From assembly GCA_016182295.1 (NCBI GenBank), contig JACOXP010000010.1, positions 1-35,418 of the forward strand: DNA of 35,418 bases, in the 5' to 3' direction. The notes beneath the pieces were generated by a model. It made no database searches and was not told where the DNA came from. It saw only the letters and a list, made by a program, of their open reading frames with translations. Numbering within the stretch: position 1 is the stretch's first letter; every line of letters starts with the position of its first letter. The position numbers and the translations under genes were made by a program. The stretch is from Candidatus Harrisonbacteria bacterium. GTDB lineage: Bacteria; Patescibacteriota; Minisyncoccia; UBA6257; WO2-44-18. Positions 1-6,701 of this stretch are shown here, one piece after another.

Positions 1-116
1 TCGCCGAAGGCGGTAGTGGTCTCGGAATGAAGGGGTTGACCCCGCACCTATCCGAGACTTGCGGCTCGTCACCTCGCCGAAGGCGGTAGTGGTCTCGGAT
101 AGGTGCGGGGTTGACC
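1..116. repeat. Direct plus inverted repeat element upstream of groES
   Basis: A 26-bp unit beginning TCGCCGAAGGCGG and ending TCTCGGA occurs exactly at 1-26 and 74-99. Both copies continue, after a short variable stretch, into GGGGTTGACC (32-41 and 107-116). In addition 39-58 and 92-111 are a perfect 20-bp inverted repeat, able to form a hairpin with a 33-nt loop. The right copy ends in TTGACC, which serves as the -35 box of groES. This resembles the REP-like palindromic elements of intergenic DNA. The window edge cuts the left side, so the full element is not visible. Confidence 0.85.
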
Positions 117-139
117 AAAACAAAATTCCGTCCTATAAT
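111..139 (+). promoter_or_regulatory. groES-groEL promoter
   Basis: TTGACC (111-116), 17-bp spacer, TATAAT (134-139): a near-consensus housekeeping promoter. The expected transcription start near 146 leaves about 15 nt of leader with no Shine-Dalgarno. No CIRCE (TTAGCACTC-N9-GAGTGCTAA) operator is seen. The -35 box abuts the inverted repeat 39-58/92-111, so that hairpin could affect its accessibility. Confidence 0.8.
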
Positions 140-160
140 GTTTAAATTGTAAATACTAAA

Positions 161-451
161 ATGGAATTTAAACCACTTTCCAATCACGTTTTTATCGAGC
201 CGTTAAAAGAAGATAAAACGACCAAGTCGGGCATTGTTTTGCCGGAAACTTCAGAAGAAAAACCGATGCTTGGCAGAGTTGTAGCGGTTGGAGCCGGCAA
301 AAGGGACGAGAAAGGCAATTTAGCGCCGATGTCCGTCAAAGTTGGCGACAAAGTTTTATTTAAAAAATACGGGCCAGATGAAGTCGAAGTTGACGGAAAG
401 AAATACCTAGTTGGCAGTGAGGAAGACATTTTAGCTGTCGTTAATGACTAA
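161..451 (+). CDS. groES: Co-chaperonin GroES
   Basis: A 96-aa Cpn10, the usual length. It caps the GroEL ring and closes the folding chamber in the cytoplasm. Visible family marks are the N-terminal PLSNHVFIEPL strand, the mobile-loop segment around residues 16-32 (TKSGIVLPET), the GRVVAVGAG turn, and VGDKVLFKKYG followed by a C-terminal EEDILAVV strand. It lies 24 nt upstream of groEL in the normal groES-groEL order and is driven by the TTGACC/TATAAT promoter at 111-139. There is no Shine-Dalgarno before ATG 161, so initiation probably relies on a short, unstructured leader. Confidence 0.97.
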   Translation: MEFKPLSNHVFIEPLKEDKTTKSGIVLPETSEEKPMLGRVVAVGAGKRDEKGNLAPMSVKVGDKVLFKKYGPDEVEVDGKKYLVGSEEDILAVVND

Positions 452-475
452 TTACTAATTTCTGATTACTAAACT

Positions 476-2089
476 ATGGCAAAACAAATTTTATTCGATG
501 AAAAAGCGCGAGAAGCGCTCAAAAAAGGAGTAGATAAGCTTGCTAAGGCGGTGCAGGCCACTTTGGGTCCGCGCGGCCGGGCGGTTGTTTTGGAAAAAGG
601 ATACGGCGCCCCGCAAGTTACTTTCGATGGCGTGACTGTTGCCAAAGAAATCGAATTAGAAGATAAATTTGAAAATCTTGGCGCTGATCTCCTGAAGCAA
701 GCGGCCGACAAAACCAACGACGCGGTTGGAGACGGCACTACCACTTCTATTGTATTAGCTCACTCTTTGATTTCCGAAGGGGAGAGAATTTTGAAATCCG
801 GCAAGGGCGTCAATGTTATTCAACTCGCCGAAGATCTCCGCGCCGGTGTCGCCGAACTTATTAAAAAACTTGAAGCGCAGAAAGAAGCGGTCAATGATCA
901 GAAAAAACTGGAAGAAGTCGCCTCGCTTTCCGCCAAAGACAAAACTATCGGCAAGTTAATCGCCGAGGTTATTAATAAAGTGGGCAAAGAAGGGGTTGTA
1001 ACAGTTGAGGACTCCAACACCATCAACAATGTCTACGAAATTGTCGAAGGAATGCAGTTTGATCGCGGATTTATTTCGCAATATATGGTTACCAACGCCG
1101 AGCGAATGGAAGCGGCGCTTGAGAATCCTTATATATTAGTAACCGACAAAAAGATTTCTTCCATTCAGGAATTGCTTCCGATTTTAGAAAAAATCGTGCA
1201 GAGCGGCAAAAAAGAAATGGTGATTATTGCCGATGAAGTTGATGGCGAGGCGCTCGCTACTTTGGTAGTTAACAAGCTACGCGGTATTTTCAGCGTGCTC
1301 GCTGTTAAAGCTCCGGGTTTTGGCGATCGCCGCAAAGAAATGTTGCAAGACGTCGCTATTGTTACCGGCGCTCAATTTATCTCCGAAGATCTTGGTAAGA
1401 AACTTGAAAATATTGATCTTGGCGATCTTGGGTCGGCGCATCGCGTTGTTTCCAATAAAGACGTGACGACCATCGTCGGCGGCAAAGGCGACAAACAGCA
1501 AATTAAGGACAGAGTTTCCCAAATCAAGGCCCAGTTGCAAAAAACCGATTCCAGTTTCGACAAGGAAAAACTTCAGGAACGGCTTGGAAAACTTGCCGGC
1601 GGTGTCGCTGTTATTAAAGTCGGCGCTCCGACCGAATCGGCCCAAAAAGAATTAAAACAGCGCGTCGAGGACGCGGTGCACGCGACCAAAGCCGCGATGG
1701 AAGAGGGAATCGTGCCGGGCGGCGGCATGGCGCTTTTCTACGCCGGTTTGGAATTGCGTGGCCAGCAAAATTACGCCAACGATCTTCTGATTTCCGCTTG
1801 CGAAGCTCCAATTCGGGCGATCGTGGAAAACAGCGGCCAATCGCCGGACACCATCATCAACCGCCTTCCGAAAAAAGCCGGTTGGAACGGGTATGACGCT
1901 GGCAAGCAAACAGTTGTCGATTTGAAAGCGGCCGGCATCGTTGATCCACTCAAAGTGACCAAAACCGCTTTACTGAATGCCGTTTCCGTCGCCGCGAATT
2001 ATTTGACAATTGGAGCGGCTGTTACCGAGCTACCAAAAAAAGATAGTTCGACAGGCTCACCGCAAGGCATGCCGCCGATGGAATATTAA
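476..2089 (+). CDS. groEL: Chaperonin GroEL, 60 kDa
   Basis: A 537-aa group I chaperonin, slightly shorter than the usual 545-548. The ATP-binding signatures are present: TLGPRGR near residue 30, DGVTVAKEI near 52, and GDGTTT with the catalytic Asp at about residue 86; the apical domain and the GIVPGGGMAL hinge motif follow. The C-terminal tail lacks the usual GGM repeats. It reads SSTGSPQGMPPMEY, and the DNA for STGSPQG (2046-2066) is almost identical to a REP-like repeat found at 30267-30287. There is no Shine-Dalgarno before ATG 476; the gene is cotranscribed with groES and ends at a strong terminator. Confidence 0.98.
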   Translation: MAKQILFDEKAREALKKGVDKLAKAVQATLGPRGRAVVLEKGYGAPQVTFDGVTVAKEIELEDKFENLGADLLKQAADKTNDAVGDGTTTSIVLAHSLISEGERILKSGKGVNVIQLAEDLRAGVAELIKKLEAQKEAVNDQKKLEEVASLSAKDKTIGKLIAEVINKVGKEGVVTVEDSNTINNVYEIVEGMQFDRGFISQYMVTNAERMEAALENPYILVTDKKISSIQELLPILEKIVQSGKKEMVIIADEVDGEALATLVVNKLRGIFSVLAVKAPGFGDRRKEMLQDVAIVTGAQFISEDLGKKLENIDLGDLGSAHRVVSNKDVTTIVGGKGDKQQIKDRVSQIKAQLQKTDSSFDKEKLQERLGKLAGGVAVIKVGAPTESAQKELKQRVEDAVHATKAAMEEGIVPGGGMALFYAGLELRGQQNYANDLLISACEAPIRAIVENSGQSPDTIINRLPKKAGWNGYDAGKQTVVDLKAAGIVDPLKVTKTALLNAVSVAANYLTIGAAVTELPKKDSSTGSPQGMPPMEY

Positions 2090-2093
2090 AAAA

Positions 2094-2126
2094 ACCGCCC
2101 CGATGGACATCGGGGCGATTTTTGTT
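2094..2126 (+). terminator. Rho-independent terminator after groEL
   Basis: GC-rich hairpin (CGCCCCGAT / ATCGGGGCG with a GGAC loop) followed by ATTTTTG, immediately downstream of the groEL stop. Confidence 0.9.
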
Positions 2127-2159
2127 TAGTCTTGAGTTTGGTTCTTTGAGGAAAGCCAA

Positions 2160-3728
2160 ATGAGATACCGGTATGATCTGACTCCGGCCGAATACGATTT
2201 TGTAAACGCTTATTTGATTGAGAAAGGCGTGCCGATAGACAGAACTGTGACTTTTGACGATATGCCGCTCGAAGACGATTATTCTGAAATCGAATCCAGG
2301 GCAAGTATATACAAAATTCCCAGAGCTTTTGAAGTGGAATTAGCGCCCGGGGTAAAACTCGGCATCCCGATTATTTTGGCCAATATGGAATGCGTGGCTG
2401 GCGGAGACGAAATGCGCGGCGCCGCTCCGGGAGCCCGGGCAATAACCGCGATACAGCAATTAGGCGGATTAGGAATACCGCCGCAGACGTTGGATTTGAA
2501 AATGCGGCTAGACATGCTGGAAAAAATCAGCAGAACCGATTGCGCCTACATTAATAATCCGTTAACCATTCACCCGAACCAAACACTTCGGGAGGCCAAA
2601 AGAAAAATGCGCGAAAGTATCCGCAGTTTGATCGTTGTTGACATGGAAAGTCATCCTGTCGGCGTGTTGAGCCACCGGGACTGGAAATACGAAACTGACG
2701 ACACCAAGCTAGTGAAGCAGTTAATGGGAGGCAGAAAGAAGCTTTATACCGCCCCTAAAAACATCTCTTTTGAAGAAGCGGGGAAAATACTGCGCAAACA
2801 TCGAATCGAAAAGCTTCCTTTGATAAATAAAAAAGGACGCCTAGCCGGTCTTTTGACGGCTCACGGTCTTTTCTACAAGCAGCATTATCCGAGAGCTATC
2901 AGTGATGGCCGGGGCCGGTTTTTAACCGTCGGCAGTGTCGGTGTTGGTAAGGAAAATTTTGAAAAACACCACCTTCACCAGGTGGAAGCCCAGGTTGAAA
3001 TGGGAATTTGCCTGCTTTTGATTGACACGGCGCGCGCTTTTTCCATTAACATGAAACGGGCGCTGGAAACAGTCAGAAAACATTTTCCTGATTTGCCGAT
3101 CATGGCCGGAAATACCTGCTCGCCAAGAGGCGCTAAATTTCTTTTCGAACACGGCGCTGACATTGTTAAAGTCGGCATCGGTCCGGGAAATGCCTGCACG
3201 ACGCGCAGGATCGGGATAGGCGTACCTTCACTCAGCGCTGTTGTCCGTTGCGCCGCTATTGCTAAAATGGATCGCTCTGGCCGCAGAAAAATCGTGGCTG
3301 ACGGCGGATTTAGCAGCCCGGCGCATATTTTCAAAGCAATAGGCGTCGGCGCTGACGCGATTATGTCCGGGCGTTTATTTATCGGCACTTATGAATCTGC
3401 CGCTGAACCGGAACCGATTGAATTAAAAAATCACGATTTTGTCGAAGGCGAAATAGCGATCAAAAAGTACACAGGCATGGCCTCGCTTCAGGCGCAAAGA
3501 GAGAGAGTAAAAAGAGGCGGTCAGGATTATATCAATGAAGCAGAGGGCAGAATGGTTTACGTGCCGGTAACCTGCAGCATGAAAGACAAGGTTGATTCGT
3601 TGCTTCGTCGGATGGCTTCGGCGATGAGCTATCGCGGAATGTGGAATATCAAAGAAATTCAGGAAAAGTTTCAGTTTGACAAGCCGCAATCATCAGCCGG
3701 TCTCATTGAAGGAACAAAGAAAAAATAG
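2160..3728 (+). CDS. guaB: IMP dehydrogenase / GMP reductase family protein with CBS pair
   Basis: A 522-aa TIM-barrel protein of the IMPDH/GMPR family, which interconverts IMP and XMP or GMP. The barrel is split by a tandem CBS (Bateman) domain at about residues 125-245. The catalytic loop reads GIGPGNACTTR, with Cys346 in the position of the IMPDH nucleophile; the usual Ser before it is Asn-Ala here. ADGGF, GADAIMSGRLF and the flap-like YTGMAS correspond to ADGGI, GASAVMLG and YRGMGS. These are divergent, so IMPDH versus the CBS-containing GMP reductase (GuaB1 type) is not settled. GAGGAAAG (2148-2155) gives a good ribosome site 5 nt before ATG 2160. A terminator follows. Confidence 0.85.
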   Translation: MRYRYDLTPAEYDFVNAYLIEKGVPIDRTVTFDDMPLEDDYSEIESRASIYKIPRAFEVELAPGVKLGIPIILANMECVAGGDEMRGAAPGARAITAIQQLGGLGIPPQTLDLKMRLDMLEKISRTDCAYINNPLTIHPNQTLREAKRKMRESIRSLIVVDMESHPVGVLSHRDWKYETDDTKLVKQLMGGRKKLYTAPKNISFEEAGKILRKHRIEKLPLINKKGRLAGLLTAHGLFYKQHYPRAISDGRGRFLTVGSVGVGKENFEKHHLHQVEAQVEMGICLLLIDTARAFSINMKRALETVRKHFPDLPIMAGNTCSPRGAKFLFEHGADIVKVGIGPGNACTTRRIGIGVPSLSAVVRCAAIAKMDRSGRRKIVADGGFSSPAHIFKAIGVGADAIMSGRLFIGTYESAAEPEPIELKNHDFVEGEIAIKKYTGMASLQAQRERVKRGGQDYINEAEGRMVYVPVTCSMKDKVDSLLRRMASAMSYRGMWNIKEIQEKFQFDKPQSSAGLIEGTKKK

Positions 3729-3730
3729 TG

Positions 3731-3762
3731 ATTCCCCCGATGCAATATCGGGGGATTTTTTT
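3731..3762 (+). terminator. Rho-independent terminator after guaB
   Basis: ATTCCCCCGAT / ATCGGGGGAT hairpin followed by seven T. The T run merges directly into the next promoter's -10 box (TATAAT 3764-3769). Confidence 0.92.
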
Positions 3763-3763
3763 G

Positions 3764-3791
3764 TATAATAAGATTAGATCTTTTTAGGAGG
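3764..3791 (+). promoter_or_regulatory. -10 box and strong Shine-Dalgarno for the 3798 gene
   Basis: TATAAT at 3764-3769 starts 2 nt after the terminator T tract. AGGAGG at 3786-3791 sits 6 nt before ATG 3798 and fixes the start. No good -35 is seen because that position falls in the terminator stem-loop. Confidence 0.7.
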
Positions 3792-3797
3792 CGGAAA

Positions 3798-4340
3798 ATG
3801 AAATGGCGAATAGCTGAACACCCCGGTTATCTCGGAAAGCGGCGAGAGGAAAAATACAAAGAATGGGATCAAAAATACGGCGCGGGAAATTGGAGACTGG
3901 CGTGGAATTACGGACAGATTTACACAAATTTTCTCGGCGCCTGCGCTTTGTATGAAGACGCCTATTTCCAATTTTTACGGGACAATCCGTATGTCTTGAA
4001 CAAATTGATCACAGAAGCGTCGGATGTTTATGACGACGAGCCGTCGAACGTCGAGTCCGGACTGGATTATACGAAACAAGAAACGAAAAGAACCCACATT
4101 CAAGATACCGCCATTCGCCGATCGCTTGTGCGTTTGGGCGTCTGGTTTAGCGGAGAGGAATTGATTCGAATCAGACAGGAAAAAGGAACGCATCCCTTGA
4201 GCATGATTTTGTCGCCTGGGAAAGTTCCGTTTCATCGGCCGGATCTCATTGACAAGCCGGAGCTTGTCGGTTGGTGGGACGCCGGCAGCGTCGAATCTTT
4301 TTACCAATCCAATAAATATTTACAAACAAAAACCCCATAA
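3798..4340 (+). CDS. Conserved hypothetical protein, 180 aa
   Basis: I do not recognise this family. It is a soluble-looking protein rich in aromatic residues (Trp, Tyr) and charge, with no signal peptide or membrane segment. The first 45 residues carry several Trp/Tyr positions (WRIAEHP, WDQKYG, NWRLAWNYGQIY). The C-terminus has a HRPDLIDKPELVGWWDAGSVESFY stretch that looks like a structured end. It is a single-gene unit with its own -10, perfect AGGAGG ribosome site and terminator. The stop codon (4338-4340) is located in the loop of that terminator. The strong expression signals suggest a real, well-translated protein. Confidence 0.8.
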   Translation: MKWRIAEHPGYLGKRREEKYKEWDQKYGAGNWRLAWNYGQIYTNFLGACALYEDAYFQFLRDNPYVLNKLITEASDVYDDEPSNVESGLDYTKQETKRTHIQDTAIRRSLVRLGVWFSGEELIRIRQEKGTHPLSMILSPGKVPFHRPDLIDKPELVGWWDAGSVESFYQSNKYLQTKTP

Positions 4341-4352
4341 AGGGGTTTTTTA
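4328..4352 (+). terminator. Terminator overlapping the stop codon of the 3798 gene
   Basis: AAAAACCCC / GGGGTTTTTT hairpin. The loop holds the TAA stop codon of the upstream gene, so the last sense codons form the stem. Confidence 0.85.
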
Positions 4353-4530
4353 TTGGCGGAGGCGGGAGGATTTGCGCTTCGCTCCGTGGCTGCCGCCCGG
4401 AGCTCGCCGAACCATAATGCCGCACCCCGACCCCCGCACTGGACACCTTCGGGTTTCCAGCGACCGCTATCCTATCGGATAGCGGTCTGCCTTCCAACAC
4501 GGGGTGCGGCTCGGTTCGAATCCACCGCCA
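4353..4530. other. Highly structured intergenic element with tRNA-like parts
   Basis: These 178 nt contain nested complementary pairs: TGGCGG (4354) with CCGCCA (4525-4530), GCTCCG with CGGAGC, CGAACC with GGTTCG (4513-4518), GCCGCACCCCG (4421-4431) with CGGGGTGCGGC (4500-4510), CTGGACACC-TTCG-GGTTTCCAG, and a perfect 11-bp hairpin GACCGCTATCC/GGATAGCGGTC. The left 18 nt repeat the T-arm/acceptor end of the adjacent tRNA-Ser, and the right end GGTTCGAATCC resembles a T loop. Read on the minus strand, the core resembles a type II (Leu/Ser-like) tRNA with D-arm-like, anticodon-like and variable arms but no proper T arm. A terminator hairpin follows on the plus side. It could be an ncRNA, a decayed tRNA or a repeat insertion. 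Confidence 0.45.
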
Positions 4531-4531
4531 G

Positions 4532-4568
4532 AAAAATTCGAAAATGCCACAAGGGCATTTTGAATTTT
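4532..4568. terminator. Bidirectional terminator between structured element and tRNA-Ser
   Basis: AAAAATTC-G-AAAATGCC / GGGCATTTT-GAATTTTT hairpin with an ACAA loop, flanked by A and T runs on both sides, so it can stop transcription from the plus-strand element and from the minus-strand tRNA. Confidence 0.8.
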
Positions 4569-4570
4569 TG

Positions 4571-4655
4571 CGGAGGCGGGAGGATTCGAACCTCCGATAC
4601 CTTGCGGCATACTCGCTCTCCAAGCGAGCGCACTAGACCACTATGCGACGCCTCC
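4571..4655 (-). tRNA. tRNA-Ser (anticodon GGA)
   Basis: On the minus strand: acceptor GGAGGCG/CGCCTCC, D arm with TAGTGGTCTAGTG, anticodon stem CTCGC/GCGAG around the loop TTGGAGA (anticodon GGA), a long variable arm (TATGCC-GCAA-GGTATC), T arm GGAGG-TTCGAAT-CCTCC and discriminator G, as expected for serine. The 3' CCA is not encoded. Confidence 0.95.
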
Positions 4656-4664
4656 ACTTCCCGT

Positions 4665-4703
4665 ATTTTAATCCAAAAAGGTCTTAATTACAAATTTTGT
4701 AAT
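4665..4703 (-). promoter_or_regulatory. tRNA-Ser promoter with a 17-bp palindrome over the -35
   Basis: On the minus strand, TTGTAA (4688-4693), 17-bp spacer and TAAAAT (4665-4670) form a promoter about 10 bp before the tRNA. The -35 lies in a perfect palindrome ATTACAAA-T-TTTGTAAT (4687-4703), which could be an operator. Confidence 0.6.
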
Positions 4704-4731
4704 AGATGGCCTTTATCGGCGTCATCTAGCA

Positions 4732-4740
4732 TGTGGATAA
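4732..4740 (-). promoter_or_regulatory. Perfect DnaA box
   Basis: TGTGGATAA, the reverse complement of the DnaA box TTATCCACA, just upstream of the promoter at 4748-4775. It is single, so not an origin. It may be chance or a regulatory site. Confidence 0.4.
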
Positions 4741-4747
4741 GCCCCAC

Positions 4748-4775
4748 CTGACAAATTAAAAGGTTTTGGTATTAT
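4748..4775 (+). promoter_or_regulatory. Leaderless-type promoter of the coiled-coil gene
   Basis: CTGACA (4748-4753), 16-bp spacer, TATTAT (4770-4775). ATG 4783 is only 7 nt after the -10, so the transcript would start at or next to the start codon. Confidence 0.7.
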
Positions 4776-4782
4776 AAAAACA

Positions 4783-5850
4783 ATGATTAAAAGATCCATA
4801 ATTAAAAACATATTAATTGTAACGGTCGTTTTGGGCGCTGGATGCGGCGCTGTTTTAGCTTTAGCTCACGAAGAAGATGAGATTGCCCAGGCGCGTATTA
4901 AAGCGCAGTTGCCGGCTTCCTCCGATGTGCAAAAAAATCTGCAAGAACGGCAAGCTGAGCAGAAACGAGAGCTTGAAGAAAAAGCAGTATTGCGGTCTCA
5001 ACAAAAAGAAGATACTCAAGCCAAGCGAGAGGAATTAAGTCAAAATAGAAAAGAAGAGGCGGAGAAGCGCCGGGAAGAAGTTGAAGAAAAAAAGGCTGAA
5101 TTCCGTGAAAAAGCGGAAGAAGTTAGGAAGGAGCGAGAAGAAGAAGTTAAGCAAAAGCGTGAAGAATTGGAAGAACGGCTTAAGGAATGGCGCGATGAGC
5201 AGAAAAAGAGAGTCGCTGAGCGAGTTCACGAACAAATTAATAATGTGAACGGCAAATTAGCCGATACCTATTTCCGACATTTGGATAATATGGAGCGGCT
5301 TTTGAATAAAATTGAGGAGCACGCCGATCGTTTTGAAGCTGATCGGGGAGTTGAGGTTACCAACACTCGCGCCGCGATTGCCGCGAGCCGTGAGGCGATA
5401 GAGGCCGCCAGAGAAGCGGTGCTTGCCCAGAAAGAAAAAGTTTATAGCGCTGATGTGGAATCAGTCGATCGAGCGAAGGACGCGTTTCAAGCAACCACGC
5501 GCGAGTTTAGAGCTGATCAACAAAATTTGCGCGAGGAAGTTGTAAAGCCGGTTAAGAAAACAGTTTTAGAAGCGCTTCACGCCCTTCGTGATGATGTAAA
5601 AGCCAGCGCTCCAGAAGAAGAGCCAACTCCATCGCCGAGCCCGACTCCAACTCCAACAGCAACCCCGACCCCAACCGCGACTCCGACCGCGACGCCAACG
5701 CCTACTCCGACTCCAACTGCCACTGCCACTCCGACCCCGACACCCACTGCCACCGCAACGCCTACCCCAACACCTACGCCCACCCCGACGCCTACCGCAA
5801 CTCCCACTCCGACCCCAACCCCAACCCCAACGCCAACGCCAACCAGTTAA
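4783..5850 (+). CDS. Membrane-anchored coiled-coil protein with Pro-Thr repeat tail
   Basis: A 355-aa surface-type protein. Residues 8-28 form a hydrophobic signal or anchor segment. About residues 30-270 are Lys/Glu/Arg-rich heptad-like helix (EKRREEVEEKKAEFREKA and similar). The last 75 residues, after PEEEPTPSPSP, are almost only PT/PTAT repeats, a typical cell-wall-spanning linker. The repeat uses mixed Pro and Thr codons, which argues for protein-level selection and not simple DNA slippage. It probably forms a rod in the envelope; the partner is unknown. Start ATG 4783 fits the -10 at 4770-4775. It is followed after 18 nt by a small membrane gene in the same unit. Confidence 0.85.
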   Translation: MIKRSIIKNILIVTVVLGAGCGAVLALAHEEDEIAQARIKAQLPASSDVQKNLQERQAEQKRELEEKAVLRSQQKEDTQAKREELSQNRKEEAEKRREEVEEKKAEFREKAEEVRKEREEEVKQKREELEERLKEWRDEQKKRVAERVHEQINNVNGKLADTYFRHLDNMERLLNKIEEHADRFEADRGVEVTNTRAAIAASREAIEAAREAVLAQKEKVYSADVESVDRAKDAFQATTREFRADQQNLREEVVKPVKKTVLEALHALRDDVKASAPEEEPTPSPSPTPTPTATPTPTATPTATPTPTPTPTATATPTPTPTATATPTPTPTPTPTPTATPTPTPTPTPTPTPTS

Positions 5851-5868
5851 TAAAAAAATAAATAAACT

Positions 5869-6051
5869 ATGAACAAAACAATTTTATCAATCATCATTGC
5901 GGTAGTAGTCGTAGCGGCGGTGGCATTGTTTCTGATTTTGAAACCGGCGCAAGACCCAATTGATTCTTTAGAGCAGGAACTGCAGAGTCTGGAAATAAAT
6001 GATTTGGATAGTGAATTGCAGGCGATTGAGCAAGAGCTCCAAAACTTGTAA
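5869..6051 (+). CDS. Small single-pass membrane protein, 60 aa
   Basis: The N-terminal half (residues 4-25) is one strongly hydrophobic transmembrane helix. The C-terminal half is an acidic amphipathic helix with a Leu/Ile pattern (LEQELQSLEINDLDSELQ) that suggests dimerisation or binding to another coiled coil. It lies 18 nt after the long coiled-coil protein, so the two may be assembled together (inference). No Shine-Dalgarno is seen. No named family recognised. Confidence 0.75.
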   Translation: MNKTILSIIIAVVVVAAVALFLILKPAQDPIDSLEQELQSLEINDLDSELQAIEQELQNL

Positions 6052-6071
6052 ACTTAAATAATCATCTTATT

Positions 6072-6103
6072 AAGACCCCTATAGACAATGGGGTCTTTTT
6101 TTG
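6072..6103 (+). terminator. Terminator after the 60-aa membrane protein gene
   Basis: AAGACCCC / GGGGTCTT hairpin followed by seven T. The T tract runs into the TATAAT at 6105-6110. Confidence 0.9.
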
Positions 6104-6104
6104 T

Positions 6105-6110
6105 TATAAT
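6105..6110 (+). promoter_or_regulatory. -10 box of tsaC
   Basis: TATAAT 8 nt before ATG 6119, directly after the terminator T tract. The spacing predicts a leaderless or nearly leaderless transcript. Confidence 0.65.
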
Positions 6111-6118
6111 AGGGACTT

Positions 6119-6688
6119 ATGGTAGAAAAGAAGAGTGAAATAGATGAAGTTGTCCAAGCTTTTAACGCCGGCGGGGTAGTGATTTTTCCGACCGAAACTC
6201 TTTACGGTCTTGGTTGCGACGCTACCAATCCGCAGGCGCTTTTGAAGGTTTATAAAGTCAAACAACGCGAATTTGGCAAGAGTTTTCCTATTTTGGTTAA
6301 GGATTTTAATATGTTGGCGGACTACGCTATTTTTGGAGCGGATCAGAAAAAATTTATGCAAAAAGAAGGCCGAAAGCGTCCGACTAATTTCGTGTTACGG
6401 GCTAAAAATCTTTCTCCGTTGACCACTAAGCATCACACCGCCGCTTTCCGCATTTCTTCCAGTGCTTGGGTTAAAAAGTTTTTCAAAAAATTTGAAAAAC
6501 CGATTGTCGCCACCAGCGCCAATCTTTCCGGCAAAAACCCGTTAACCGACCCGCGTAAATATAAGGAAATTTTTAACAAAGACGCCGAACTTATTGATTT
6601 CATGATCTTTAACGGAGTCAACAAAAAACGCGTCGGTTCGCGAATTATTGATCTCACTAAGAAACCATATAAGGTATTGAGAAAATAG
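6119..6688 (+). CDS. tsaC: L-threonylcarbamoyladenylate synthase (TsaC/Sua5/YrdC family)
   Basis: This 189-aa YrdC-domain protein makes threonylcarbamoyl-AMP from Thr, bicarbonate and ATP, the first step of the universal t6A37 modification of ANN-decoding tRNAs. Signatures are FPTETLYGLGCDAT (residues 21-34), KVKQREFGKSFPILV (the K.R...K.P nucleotide-binding motif) and ATSANLSGKNP (the SANxSG motif), the last near residue 138. The length fits TsaC, without the Sua5 C-terminal domain. The start is supported by TATAAT 8 nt upstream and the lack of any ribosome site. The next gene follows after 13 nt. Confidence 0.93.
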   Translation: MVEKKSEIDEVVQAFNAGGVVIFPTETLYGLGCDATNPQALLKVYKVKQREFGKSFPILVKDFNMLADYAIFGADQKKFMQKEGRKRPTNFVLRAKNLSPLTTKHHTAAFRISSSAWVKKFFKKFEKPIVATSANLSGKNPLTDPRKYKEIFNKDAELIDFMIFNGVNKKRVGSRIIDLTKKPYKVLRK

Positions 6689-6701
6689 AGTATTTTGGAT
6701 T

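Noticed and set aside
4353-4530. Reading the element as one normal tRNA (either strand)
   Set aside because: The T stem does not pair on the plus strand (CTCGG with CCACC), and on the minus strand the T arm is missing. It is listed as a structured element only.
5577-5847. Minus-strand ORF of Gly-Val repeats
   Set aside because: It is only the complement of the Pro-Thr repeat of the coiled-coil gene.
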